Source of the DNA: Acidobacteriota bacterium
GTDB taxonomy: Bacteria; Acidobacteriota; Terriglobia; Terriglobales; Acidobacteriaceae
NCBI GenBank assembly: GCA_021841795.1
Contig: JAKCDN010000068.1
Location: 1 to 10,747 of the forward strand
Direction of reading: 5' to 3'
Length of the DNA stretch: 10,747 nucleotides
Part shown: positions 1 through 7,450 of the stretch, piece by piece
How positions within the stretch are numbered: the first letter of the stretch is position 1
How the letters are laid out: every line of letters begins with the position of its first letter
Position numbers and translations under genes: made by a program
Notes under the pieces: generated by a model
Told to the model about the DNA's origin: nothing
What the model saw: the letters and a program-made list of their open reading frames with translations, nothing else
The model's database searches: none

Positions 1-387
1 AGATCTTCGCCGCAAGCAGGGCTGGCTGCCCACCCCGAGTCTCTGCCGGTGGTTGCTGTCAGCATTCAGGTGAACTATAATCAGTTATTGCGCCGCATCA
101 CCGGGCGCCGGAATTGTCCTGTCTGCCAGACTATCTACAACATCTACATGAATCCCCCAAAAAAGGATGGATTCTGTGACGTTGAAGGTGCGGCGCTGGT
201 CCAGCGAGCCGACGACACCGAAGAGGTCTTCAAGGAGCGCATGCGTGCCTACTCGGCCCTCACCGCGCCTGTTGTCGATCACTATCGGGCCCTGGGGCGA
301 TTTGCGGAAGTAGATGGAGACCGGCCGATTGCTACCATCGCGGCCGGAATTGTTGCCGCCGTCGAAGGTCTGCGCCGCAAGGCGTAA
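1..387 (+). CDS. adk: Adenylate kinase, C-terminal part (5' truncated by window edge)
   Basis: Adenylate kinase interconverts ATP + AMP and 2 ADP in the cytoplasm. The frame is open from base 1 to the TAA at 385-387, and the N-terminal P-loop lies outside the window. What is visible is the core strand (VVAVSIQVNY), the LID domain and the C-terminal helix. The LID is the long, zinc-binding type: CPVC (Cys codons at 115 and 124), sixteen residues, then a third Cys (175) followed by D-V-E. The fourth ligand position is Glu (184), where Bacillus-type enzymes have Asp and others Cys. QRADDTEEVFKERM, with the catalytic Arg of the LID hinge, follows as in the family. The first 7 or so residues match family sequence poorly, so an upstream frame problem cannot be excluded. 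adk directly before map is the classical order at the end of the spc cluster. Confidence 0.93.
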   Translation, partial: RSSPQAGLAAHPESLPVVAVSIQVNYNQLLRRITGRRNCPVCQTIYNIYMNPPKKDGFCDVEGAALVQRADDTEEVFKERMRAYSALTAPVVDHYRALGRFAEVDGDRPIATIAAGIVAAVEGLRRKA

Positions 388-588
388 CCGCAGCGGCGGG
401 TTTGTGCGTTTGATGTGCCGTTCTCTGCGATCGGTTGTTAAGTGCGGATGGACAGTGTCCGTCGGCTTTTCGATGATCCCGGGATGGCGGCAAGGAAAGT
501 TGACCGGCCGTTGATCCGGATGCCGGGGAAATCCGCCGACGCTGGCAGGATGGAACCGGCGATCAATCGCCGCCCTGAGAGTTCTTAC
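388..588 (+). other. adk-map spacer, 201 nt, no independent gene
   Basis: The gap is long for this operon. The map frame is open through most of it, but the encoded residues look like translated spacer. A loose inverted repeat pairs TTGATC (511-516) with GATCAA (561-566), with patchy complementarity around it. I see no convincing promoter or terminator. Confidence 0.5.
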
Positions 589-1338
589 GTGGCTGTTGTA
601 CTCAAGTCGTCCCGGGAGATCGAGAAGATGCGCCGCGCCGGACAGGTGGTCCGCGAGGTGCTCGAACTGGTGCGCAGCAAGGTCAAGCCTGGCGCTACCA
701 CCCTCGATCTTGAGCATGCCGCGGAATCGCGGCTTAAGGAGCTGGGCGTAAAAGCGGCATTCAAGGGCTATCACGGCTTTCCCTGTGTGCTTTGCACCTC
801 GGTCAACAGTGAAGTGGTGCATGGGATCCCCTCGTCCAGGCGTGTCCTCCGGGAGGGCGACATCGTCTCGGTCGACTTTGGCGTTGTGGTGGACGGTTAC
901 TACGGCGACGCGGCGATTACGGTGCCCGTGGGTGCGATCGATGAGAGTGCGGCGCGCCTGCTCCGGACCACTGAAGCGTCGCTGAAGGCGGGCATTGCGG
1001 TTGTTCGCCCCGGTGCAACCCTGGGCGATGTCGGCGCCGCCGTGCAGAAGGTGGTCGAGGCTGAGGGCTTCTCCGTGGTTCGCGATTTTGTCGGCCACGG
1101 CATCGGCGCCCAGATGCACGAAGATCCCCAGGTTCCGAACTTTGGCGAGGCGGGCCGGGGTATGAAGCTCAAAGCGGGGATGGTAATTGCCATTGAGCCC
1201 ATGGTGAATGCCGGAAGACCCGATGTGAAGGTGCTCGACGATGGCTGGACCGCTGTTGCAACCGATGGAAGCATGAGTGCGCACTTTGAGCATACGGTTG
1301 CCGTAACTGCGGACGGTGCAAGAATTTTGACGGAGTAA
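589..1338 (+). CDS. map: Methionine aminopeptidase, type I
   Basis: This enzyme removes the initiator methionine from nascent proteins as they leave the ribosome. With the GTG start at 589 the protein has 249 residues, the usual length for bacterial type I MAP. It has no N-terminal zinc-finger extension. All metal ligands and the catalytic His are present: His78 (GYHGFPCVLCTSVN...VVHGIPS), Asp96 (VSVDFG), Asp107 (YYGDAA), His170 (VGHGIG), Glu203 (AIEPMV) and Glu234 (AHFEHTV). I chose GTG 589 because family homology begins at VVLKSSREIEKMRRAGQ and a GAGAG Shine-Dalgarno (577-581) lies 7 nt upstream. The same frame stays open upstream to GTG 442 and ATG 448, which would give up to 298 residues, but that segment has no recognisable homology. 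It lies between adk and infA, as in many bacteria. Confidence 0.94.
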   Translation: MAVVLKSSREIEKMRRAGQVVREVLELVRSKVKPGATTLDLEHAAESRLKELGVKAAFKGYHGFPCVLCTSVNSEVVHGIPSSRRVLREGDIVSVDFGVVVDGYYGDAAITVPVGAIDESAARLLRTTEASLKAGIAVVRPGATLGDVGAAVQKVVEAEGFSVVRDFVGHGIGAQMHEDPQVPNFGEAGRGMKLKAGMVIAIEPMVNAGRPDVKVLDDGWTAVATDGSMSAHFEHTVAVTADGARILTE

Positions 1339-1397
1339 GTCGGTCTGTAGCGCGACGCCGGCGGCCTGTGGCTGCGGGCCTCGGGTTTAAGATTTCC

Positions 1398-1413
1398 CCG
1401 GGCCTGGGCCCGG
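1398..1413 (+). promoter_or_regulatory. GC-rich hairpin in the infA leader
   Basis: CCGGGC (1398-1403) pairs with GCCCGG (1408-1413) around the tetraloop CTGG. Outside it, CCGGCGG (1358-1364) is perfectly complementary to CCGCCGG (1419-1425), so the leader can fold into one nested structure ending about 33 nt before the infA start. There is no U-tract, so it is not an intrinsic terminator. The complementarity is read directly; any role in limiting or processing infA mRNA is inference. Confidence 0.5.
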
Positions 1414-1458
1414 AGCAACCGCCGGAAGCGCTTGAGAGCCGGCAGAAGTGGACTCTGA

Positions 1459-1677
1459 TTGTCTAAGGAAGATGCGATTGAGGTAATGGCAACCGTCCTT
1501 GAGACGTTGCCCAACGCCATGTTCAAGGTCAAGCTCGAGAATAATCATGAGGTCTTGGCCCACGTCTCGGGGCGCATGCGCAAGAATTTCATCCGCATTC
1601 TGCCCGGAGACCGCGTGGCCGTGGAGCTGAGTCCCTATGACCTGAATCGCGGCCGGATTGTGTACAGATACAAGTGA
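1459..1677 (+). CDS. infA: Translation initiation factor IF-1 (UUG start)
   Basis: IF-1 binds the A site of the 30S subunit, helping IF-2 and IF-3 to set up the initiation complex. The 72 residues are exactly the family length and cover the whole OB fold: [18 protein letters not shown], then the strands [38 protein letters not shown] and RGRIVYRYK. The start is TTG at 1459. It is forced, because an in-frame TGA occupies 1456-1458 and family homology begins at the second codon. The only nearby Shine-Dalgarno-like run is AGAAG (1444-1448), weak and 10 nt away. The next in-frame ATG (1486) would remove the first beta strand. A weak start behind a structured leader suggests translation kept low or tunable, which is inference. 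The position between map and rpmJ is classical. Confidence 0.96.
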   Translation: MSKEDAIEVMATVLETLPNAMFKVKLENNHEVLAHVSGRMRKNFIRILPGDRVAVELSPYDLNRGRIVYRYK

Positions 1678-1753
1678 ACGGCTCTCGGTGATCGGCGTCT
1701 TCTGTGGGATCGGTGAACCCGCTTCGCGGTGCAGGCGCAACCGGGAACTGACA

Positions 1754-1770
1754 GCAAAATTGGATTTTGC
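1754..1770 (+). repeat. Perfect 7-bp hairpin in the infA-rpmJ spacer
   Basis: GCAAAAT (1754-1760) and ATTTTGC (1764-1770) flank a TGG loop. Flanking CTGA (1747-1750) and TCAG (about 1780-1783) could extend it with internal loops. It sits about 20 nt before the rpmJ ribosome binding site. There is no U-tract. The rest of this 130-nt spacer shows nothing beyond a small CCGC-TTC-GCGG hairpin near 1719-1729. Confidence 0.4.
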
Positions 1771-1807
1771 GCCGCTGTTTCAGGCGTAAAGAAGGGCAGC
1801 AAATCGT

Positions 1808-1921
1808 ATGAAGGTTCGGGCATCGGTTAAGAAAATTTGCGTCAAGTGCAAGGTGATTACTCGCTCAGGCGTGGTCCGCGTGATCTGCGAAAATCCCAAG
1901 CACAAGCAGCGCCAGGGATAA
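1808..1921 (+). CDS. rpmJ: Large-subunit ribosomal protein bL36, zinc form
   Basis: This 37-codon gene begins at ATG 1808 and ends at TAA 1919-1921. The protein starts [17 protein letters not shown] and ends [12 protein letters not shown], the hallmark of bL36. All four zinc ligands of the C+ form are present: Cys11, Cys14, Cys27 and His32. bL36 is a small zinc-ribbon protein that joins the 50S subunit late, near helices of domains II, V and VI of 23S rRNA. A GAAGGG Shine-Dalgarno (1791-1796) lies 11 nt upstream of the start, a slightly long spacing. Location between infA and rpsM is the usual one. Organisms that limit zinc use often also encode a C-minus paralogue elsewhere; none is in this window. 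Confidence 0.97.
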   Translation: MKVRASVKKICVKCKVITRSGVVRVICENPKHKQRQG

Positions 1922-1953
1922 GCAAGACCTGGCAGGAACGGAGTCTTTCACGG

Positions 1954-2036
1954 CAGTTGCCAGTTGCCAAAAGTCGGTAATCAGCTCATGCGCAGACGCC
2001 TGAGCTGCTGAAACCGACCCCGGCCGCTAGGAACTG
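1954..2036 (+). repeat. Imperfect palindrome with tandem heptads, rpmJ-rpsM spacer
   Basis: The left arm (1954-1988) opens with an exact tandem heptad, CAGTTGC twice. The right arm (2001-2036) is largely its reverse complement. Perfect inner blocks are GTCGGT (1973-1978) with ACCGAC (2013-2018), and CAGCTCA (1982-1988) with TGAGCTG (2001-2007). The outer CAGTT matches at the base. The loop is 12 nt (1989-2000). There is no U-tract. It resembles the palindromes in three later spacers of this operon. Confidence 0.6.
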
Positions 2037-2094
2037 TTCCAGAGGCTAGTTAGCTTGAGTCAAGGCTTGCGATGAACCTCTACAAGGCGCTCCG

Positions 2095-2139
2095 TATAAC
2101 CCGTGCGAACCGGCGAATGGCCGGGGGCACATAACCCGT
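2095..2139 (+). promoter_or_regulatory. Hairpin flanked by direct repeats ahead of rpsM
   Basis: Two copies of ATAACCCGT (about 2096-2104 and 2131-2139) bracket a small hairpin. GTGC (2103-2106) pairs with GCAC (2127-2130), and CCGGC (2110-2114) with GCCGG (2120-2124). The structure ends shortly before the AGAGG ribosome binding site of rpsM (2147-2151). It could be a leader element, for instance a binding site for a ribosomal protein, but I do not recognise a known motif. Confidence 0.4.
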
Positions 2140-2158
2140 AAGCAGCAGAGGAAACAGA

Positions 2159-2545
2159 ATGGCACGTATTGCTGGCGTCGATCTGCCCCGCAACAAGCAG
2201 GCACGGATCGCGCTCACTTACATCTTTGGCATCGGCCAGCCTCGCGCGCGCAGAATCCTGGATAAGGCGAATGTTGACGCCTTCAAGAAAATTCAGGATC
2301 TGGGTGAGGACGAGGTCAACCGCATCCGCCAGGTGATCGAGGACGAAGGAGACGTCGAGGGCGACCTCCGTAAGGACGTCTCGATGCACATCAAGCGCCT
2401 CATCGATATCCAGAGCTACCGCGGCCTGCGCCACAGGAAGTCACTGCCCGTGCGCGGTCAGCGTACCCACACCAACGCCCGCACTCGCAAGGGCCCGCGC
2501 AAGGGCACGATTGCCGGCAAGAAGAAAGCGACGGCGAAGACCTAA
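2159..2545 (+). CDS. rpsM: Small-subunit ribosomal protein uS13
   Basis: uS13 sits in the head of the 30S subunit, contacts the P-site tRNA with its basic tail and forms bridges to the 50S subunit. The 128-residue protein starts [20 protein letters not shown]. It has the helix-two-turn-helix segment with the GIG signature (residues 24-26), the coil [16 protein letters not shown] and the conserved [19 protein letters not shown] block (residues 86-103). It ends in a Lys/Arg-rich tail that is a few residues longer than in E. coli. An AGAGG Shine-Dalgarno (2147-2151) is 7 nt before ATG 2159. Its TAA overlaps the rpsK ATG by one base, so rpsK is probably read by translational coupling. Confidence 0.98.
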   Translation: MARIAGVDLPRNKQARIALTYIFGIGQPRARRILDKANVDAFKKIQDLGEDEVNRIRQVIEDEGDVEGDLRKDVSMHIKRLIDIQSYRGLRHRKSLPVRGQRTHTNARTRKGPRKGTIAGKKKATAKT

Positions 2546-2967
2546 TGGCGAAACCAGAGCAGAAGGCCGACTCCGGCAAAAAAGGCAAGACCAAAAAATT
2601 CAAAAAACGCGAGCGCAAAAATGTGCCCTTCGGTGTTGCGCACATTCAAGCCTCGTTCAACAACACCATCGTCACCATCACCGACCAGATGGGCAACACC
2701 CTGAGCTGGAAGAGTTCAGGCTCGCTCGGCTTCCGCGGCTCCCGCAAGGGCACGCCCTTCGCGGCGCAGCAGGCGGCCTCCAACGCTGCCGGCCAGGCAC
2801 GCGATCACGGCGTACGTGCCGTGGATGTCCGCGTCGCCGGTCCTGGTTCCGGCCGCGAATCGGCTATCCGCGCGCTGGCTGCCGCCGGCATTGAAGTGAA
2901 GTCCATCCGCGACGTCACGCCGGTGCCGCACAACGGCTGCCGTCCGCCCAAGCGTCGTAGAGTGTAA
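2545..2967 (+). CDS. rpsK: Small-subunit ribosomal protein uS11
   Basis: uS11 lies on the 30S platform and helps shape the mRNA exit side near the E site. The 140 residues contain the full fold: [20 protein letters not shown] (28-47), [20 protein letters not shown] (58-77), [13 protein letters not shown] (99-111) and the C-terminal [20 protein letters not shown]. The HNG Asn-Gly pair is the site reported to carry isoaspartate in E. coli uS11. The first 26 or so residues are a Lys-rich extension beyond the E. coli length. The start ATG overlaps the rpsM stop (TAATG) and has no strong Shine-Dalgarno of its own, which fits coupled translation. This is the only pair in the operon half without a spacer. 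Confidence 0.98.
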   Translation: MAKPEQKADSGKKGKTKKFKKRERKNVPFGVAHIQASFNNTIVTITDQMGNTLSWKSSGSLGFRGSRKGTPFAAQQAASNAAGQARDHGVRAVDVRVAGPGSGRESAIRALAAAGIEVKSIRDVTPVPHNGCRPPKRRRV

Positions 2968-2969
2968 GC

Positions 2970-3045
2970 ATTCGGCAAGAGGGGCCTGGTACTGGAATTC
3001 GACAGCGATTTGACGAATGCCTGTTGCCTGGTCCCCGTTGCCCAA
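2970..3045 (+). repeat. Imperfect palindrome with heptad-like units, rpsK-rpsD spacer
   Basis: The left arm (2970-3001) and right arm (3014-3045) are reverse complements at roughly 23 of 32 positions allowing one or two single-base gaps. Clear matching blocks are GGCAA, GGGG, CC, GG and ATTCG. The right arm reads as degenerate 7-nt units (TGCCTGT, TGCCTGG, then TCCCCGT, TGCCCAA). The loop is 12 nt (3002-3013). No U-tract follows. Confidence 0.55.
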
Positions 3046-3111
3046 ACCGGGTCGGGATGAAATGCGCTCCGTCGCACGTAAACCGGCCGTCATCCGAAGT
3101 CAGGAGAAAAA

Positions 3112-3741
3112 ATGGCACGTTATACCGGAGCTGTATGTCGCCTTTGCCGTCGCGAAGGCACCAAATTGTTTCTGAAGGGCACCAAGTGCACCTCGGATCG
3201 CTGCCCTCTCGAAAAGCGTAACTTCCCGCCCGGGCAGCACGGCAAGGACCGTAAGGCCAAGATCGTGGGCTACGGCCTGCAACTGCACGAAAAGCAGAAG
3301 GCCAAGCGCATGTACTTCACGCTCGAAGGCCAGTTCCGCGAGTACTACGAAAAGGCCAATCGCGCGCAGGGCGTCACCGGCGAGCTGCTCATTCAGCAGC
3401 TGGAGCGCCGCCTCGACAATGTGGCCTTCCGCCTGGGCTTCGCCATCTCCCGCCGTCAGGCGCGCCAGGTGGTTCGTCACGGCCATGTCACCGTCAACGG
3501 ACGCAAGGTCAACATTCCTTCGTACCAGGTCAATGTGGGCGACGAGATTGCCGTCCGCGACTACGCCAGGAAACACGTCATCATCGAGCAGGGAACCCAG
3601 TACGCCGCGCAGAATCCCGTCCCCGCATGGCTCGAAGCCAACTTCGAGAATATGTCCGGGCGCGTGCTGCAGCTGCCCAAGCGCGCTGATGTCAACCTCC
3701 CGATCAACGAACAGTTGATCGTCGAACTGTACTCGAAGTAA
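3112..3741 (+). CDS. rpsD: Small-subunit ribosomal protein uS4, zinc form
   Basis: uS4 nucleates 30S assembly on the 5' domain of 16S rRNA and lines the mRNA entry channel. The 209-residue length is standard. The N-terminal domain carries a complete zinc site: Cys9, Cys12, Cys26 and Cys31 (CRLC ... KCTSDRC), as in Thermus uS4. The S4 RNA-binding domain spans about residues 97-160, with [33 protein letters not shown] and [12 protein letters not shown]. The C-terminus [16 protein letters not shown] is typical. A good AGGAG Shine-Dalgarno (3102-3106) precedes ATG 3112. In E. coli uS4 represses the alpha operon by binding a pseudoknot over the rpsM start. I could not identify that structure here. 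The gene sits between rpsK and rpoA, as usual. Confidence 0.98.
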   Translation: MARYTGAVCRLCRREGTKLFLKGTKCTSDRCPLEKRNFPPGQHGKDRKAKIVGYGLQLHEKQKAKRMYFTLEGQFREYYEKANRAQGVTGELLIQQLERRLDNVAFRLGFAISRRQARQVVRHGHVTVNGRKVNIPSYQVNVGDEIAVRDYARKHVIIEQGTQYAAQNPVPAWLEANFENMSGRVLQLPKRADVNLPINEQLIVELYSK

Positions 3742-3747
3742 GCAACA

Positions 3748-3831
3748 CAGGGATCGGGTTTCAGGGATCAGGAATCGGCAGCGCCAAATCGCGGCTGCAG
3801 AGACCAAACCGATCCCTGATCCCTGAACCTT
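3748..3831 (+). repeat. Strong heptad-built palindrome, rpsD-rpoA spacer
   Basis: TTCAGGGATCAGGAATCGG (3760-3778) pairs with CCGATCCCTGATCCCTGAA (3809-3827) at 18 of 19 positions. Both arms consist of 7-nt units: CAGGGAT, CGGGTTT, CAGGGAT, CAGGAAT from 3748, and ATCCCTG, ATCCCTG, AACCTTG on the right. An inner stem (CAGCGC at 3779-3784 with GCGGCTG at 3791-3797) caps it. The repeats also allow a second pairing register shifted by two heptads. No U-tract follows, and transcription must continue into rpoA. Confidence 0.75.
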
Positions 3832-3843
3832 GAAATCTAACGA

Positions 3844-3850
3844 AAAGGAG
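3844..3850 (+). promoter_or_regulatory. Orphan strong Shine-Dalgarno-like site upstream of rpoA
   Basis: AAAGGAG (about 3843-3849) is the best ribosome-binding match in this spacer, yet it lies about 65 nt before the rpoA ATG chosen here. The nearest start codons are TTG 3854 and ATG 3872, opening a reading frame that overlaps the rpoA start and has no recognisable product. It may be a relic, a standby site or a short regulatory upstream frame. Confidence 0.3.
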
Positions 3851-3914
3851 CTCTTGCGCGGCCGCCGCAAAATGCATCGCGACGTACATGCCGCGCGGGA
3901 AACGAGAGACGAAT

Positions 3915-5009
3915 ATGTTGTGGAGAGGATTCCAGAAGCCGAAGCGCCTTGCAGTAGATGCCGAGACGCTTACCGAAACCTATGGCAAGTTCAGCGCCCA
4001 GCCCTTCGAGCGGGGTTTTGGCACCACCATTGGCAACGCTCTGCGCCGCACGCTCCTCAGTTCGATTGAAGGCGCTGCCGTCACCGCCGTCCGCATTGAA
4101 GGCGTCCTGCACGAGTTTCAGTCCATTACCGGAGTGGTCGAAGACGCGACCGACATCATTCTCAACCTCAAGCAGATCCCCTTCAAGCTCCAGGGTGAAG
4201 GCCCCAAGGCCCTCTATCTGCGCGCCGATCAGCCCGGCGTGGTGACCAGCGGCATGATCGAGGCCGACAGCGACGTTGAAATCCTCGACAAGAACATCTA
4301 TATCGCTACGCTCTCCGAGGGCGGCAAGCTCGATATGGAGATGCGTCTCAAGCGCGGCCGCGGTTACGTCTCGGCCGACAAGAACTTTGACGCCGACCTC
4401 GGACTCGGATTCATTCCCGTCGATTCCGTCCACTCGCCGGTGCGCCGCGTCAACTATTCGGTTGAGGCCGCCCGCCTCGGGCAGATTACCGATTACGATA
4501 AGCTCAACCTCGAAGTGTGGACCAACGGGGCTGTGCTGCCCGCCGATGCCATTGGCCTGGCCGCCAAGCTGCTCAAGGACCACATGAACATCTTCATCAA
4601 CTTTGAGGAAGAGATTGAGGCCGAGGCCCGCGGCGAAGAAGGTCGCATCCTGCTCCGCAACGATAACCTCAACCGCTCGGTAGAAGAGCTTGAGCTCTCG
4701 GTCCGCAGCTACAACTGCCTCAAGAACGCCAACATCCAGACCATCGGCGAACTGGTGCAGAAGACCGAAGCGGAGATGCTCAAGACCAAGAACTTCGGTC
4801 GCAAGAGCCTCAACGAAATCAAGGAAATCCTGGCGCAGATGGGTCTGTCGCTGGGTATGAAGATCGACGAGCAGGGCAATGCCGTGCCGGGCCCCACCAG
4901 CATCCCGCCGCAAACGGCCCTGGCCGCCAGCTACAGCCGCTACGACGAGGAAGAAGAACCCCTTGACTCGGTGGACCTGCAGTTGCCCACGGAGACGGAG
5001 AACTTCTAA
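3915..5009 (+). CDS. rpoA: DNA-directed RNA polymerase subunit alpha
   Basis: Alpha dimerises to start RNA polymerase assembly and contacts promoter UP elements and activators. From ATG 3915 the protein has 364 residues. The N-terminal domain (about 1-232) carries [20 protein letters not shown], with the beta-contacting Arg, and [22 protein letters not shown] linker follows. The C-terminal domain (about 250-315) has the DNA-binding residues Arg264, Asn267 and Lys297 in [20 protein letters not shown] and [11 protein letters not shown]. About 48 residues beyond it form an acidic, Pro-containing tail ([12 protein letters not shown]), longer than in E. coli. ATG 3915 has GAGAG 6 nt upstream (3904-3908), and family homology starts at [15 protein letters not shown] 3888 would add nine unconserved residues. 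Confidence 0.97.
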   Translation: MLWRGFQKPKRLAVDAETLTETYGKFSAQPFERGFGTTIGNALRRTLLSSIEGAAVTAVRIEGVLHEFQSITGVVEDATDIILNLKQIPFKLQGEGPKALYLRADQPGVVTSGMIEADSDVEILDKNIYIATLSEGGKLDMEMRLKRGRGYVSADKNFDADLGLGFIPVDSVHSPVRRVNYSVEAARLGQITDYDKLNLEVWTNGAVLPADAIGLAAKLLKDHMNIFINFEEEIEAEARGEEGRILLRNDNLNRSVEELELSVRSYNCLKNANIQTIGELVQKTEAEMLKTKNFGRKSLNEIKEILAQMGLSLGMKIDEQGNAVPGPTSIPPQTALAASYSRYDEEEEPLDSVDLQLPTETENF

Positions 5010-5020
5010 GCACAGGGGAC

Positions 5021-5087
5021 GGTGAACGGTGGATGGTGAACAGTTCGCTCGATTCGACCCATCGCCGTTCGCCGTCCACGGTTTACG
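5021..5087 (+). repeat. Heptad-built palindrome, rpoA-rplQ spacer
   Basis: The left arm reads GTGAACG, GTGGATG, GTGAACA (5022-5042). The reverse complement of the right arm (about 5066-5086) reads GTAAACC, GTGGACG, GCGAACG. Of the 21 paired positions, 16 are Watson-Crick in RNA, three are G-U wobbles and only two are mismatches, both at the last base of a heptad. The intervening segment (5043-5065) forms the loop. The sequence differs from the other spacer palindromes but the 7-nt phase is the same. No U-tract follows. Confidence 0.65.
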
Positions 5088-5122
5088 ATTTGCCGGACCA
5101 ATGAAGAGAGAGAGTTACTAAC

Positions 5123-5608
5123 ATGCGCCATCGCAATGCAGGATTCAAGCTCGGACGCAACACCAGTCATCGCAACGCGCTCTTGCGTAATCTGACGACG
5201 TCCGTTATCGAAGAAGATCGCGTGGAGACTACCGTGGCCAAAGCCAAGGCCGTACGCCCCCACGTGGAAAAGATGATCACCCTGGGCAAGAAGGGCGATC
5301 TGCACTCGCGCCGCCAGGCGCACGCCTTCCTCCGCACCGACGATGCCGTCAAGCGGCTCTTTGATGTCGTGGCTCCGCGCTACGGCGATCGCCAGGGCGG
5401 CTATCTTCGCATCGTCCGCACCGGCTTTCAGCAGGGCGACGGCGCCGCCAAGGCGTTCATCGAACTGCTGGGCGCGGAAAAACAACTGGAAGTGAAGCGC
5501 CAGAAGCGCGCCGACCTCAAGGCCAAAAAGCGCGCCGAGCTCGAAAAGCAGCTCGAAGAGCAGAAGAAGGACGCGCAAGAGAACGAAGGCGGCGAGCAGG
5601 CCGCGTAA
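5123..5608 (+). CDS. rplQ: Large-subunit ribosomal protein bL17 with C-terminal extension
   Basis: bL17 sits near the peptide exit tunnel opening of the 50S subunit. The core (1-117) is clear: [46 protein letters not shown] with its basic contacts to 23S rRNA, then [20 protein letters not shown] and [13 protein letters not shown]. Residues 118-161 form an extra, very charged Lys/Glu helix ending in [10 protein letters not shown]. coli bL17 ends at 127. The purine-rich run GAGAGAGAG (5106-5114) ends 8 nt before ATG 5123. It is the last gene of the cluster and is followed 40 nt later by an intrinsic terminator. Confidence 0.97.
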   Translation: MRHRNAGFKLGRNTSHRNALLRNLTTSVIEEDRVETTVAKAKAVRPHVEKMITLGKKGDLHSRRQAHAFLRTDDAVKRLFDVVAPRYGDRQGGYLRIVRTGFQQGDGAAKAFIELLGAEKQLEVKRQKRADLKAKKRAELEKQLEEQKKDAQENEGGEQAA

Positions 5609-5647
5609 CCGGCAGCCGTAGGCCTCCTTGTCGCGCGCAATACCTAC

Positions 5648-5688
5648 GCGGGCATCTCTCATCCGGGGGATGCCCGCAATTGCTTTTT
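5648..5688 (+). terminator. Intrinsic terminator of the ribosomal operon
   Basis: A perfect 9-bp stem, GCGGGCATC (5648-5656) with GATGCCCGC (5669-5677), has a 12-nt loop. It is followed by AATTGC and then five Ts (5684-5688). The slightly distant T-run makes it a fair rather than ideal terminator. It lies just where the plus-strand operon meets the convergent guaB gene. On the minus strand no T-run follows the stem, so it should act in one direction. Confidence 0.82.
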
Positions 5689-5721
5689 GCGTATCGCGGT
5701 CAGGCGAGCCAGCACGCCGTC

Positions 5722-5752
5722 GGCCCCGGCAGGCAGCCTTCAGGGCCCCGGC
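5722..5752. repeat. Short direct repeat between rplQ and guaB
   Basis: GGCCCCGGC occurs at 5722-5730 and again at 5744-5752, just past the guaB stop codon on the minus strand. On that strand CAGCC and GGCTG nearby could form a small hairpin, but no T-run follows, so I do not call it a terminator. The rest of 5689-5754 shows nothing. Confidence 0.35.
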
Positions 5753-5754
5753 TG

Positions 5755-7346
<1,592 letters not shown>

Positions 7347-7450
7347 GTCCATCTTGAAAAACCGGCGAAACTCGCATGAATACAGGTCGAATATCGTGCC
7401 GGCTGTCCCGGTGGCGGCATGGCATCCCGCCGCTTCGCAGCCTGGGGGTC

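Noticed and set aside
1..48. Possible frameshift in the truncated adk start
   Set aside because: The first residues fit the family weakly, but the frame is open and only 48 nt are visible, so no decision is possible.
85..1293. 402-residue minus-strand open frame opposite adk and map
   Set aside because: It is antisense to two clear genes, has no recognisable motif and follows from GC-rich third positions.
1954..3831. Heptad repeats as a CRISPR array or insertion sequence ends
   Set aside because: Units are 7 nt, without spacers of constant length, without transposase genes and without target-site duplications.
3748..3831. Spacer palindromes as intrinsic terminators
   Set aside because: No T-run follows any of the four, and essential genes lie downstream in the same orientation.
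3888..3914. ATG 3888 as the rpoA start
   Set aside because: It adds nine unconserved residues and lacks a close Shine-Dalgarno; ATG 3915 has GAGAG 6 nt upstream and matches where homology starts.
3837..4913. 358-residue minus-strand open frame opposite rpoA
   Set aside because: It mirrors the rpoA codon pattern and has no family resemblance; rpoA is unmistakable.
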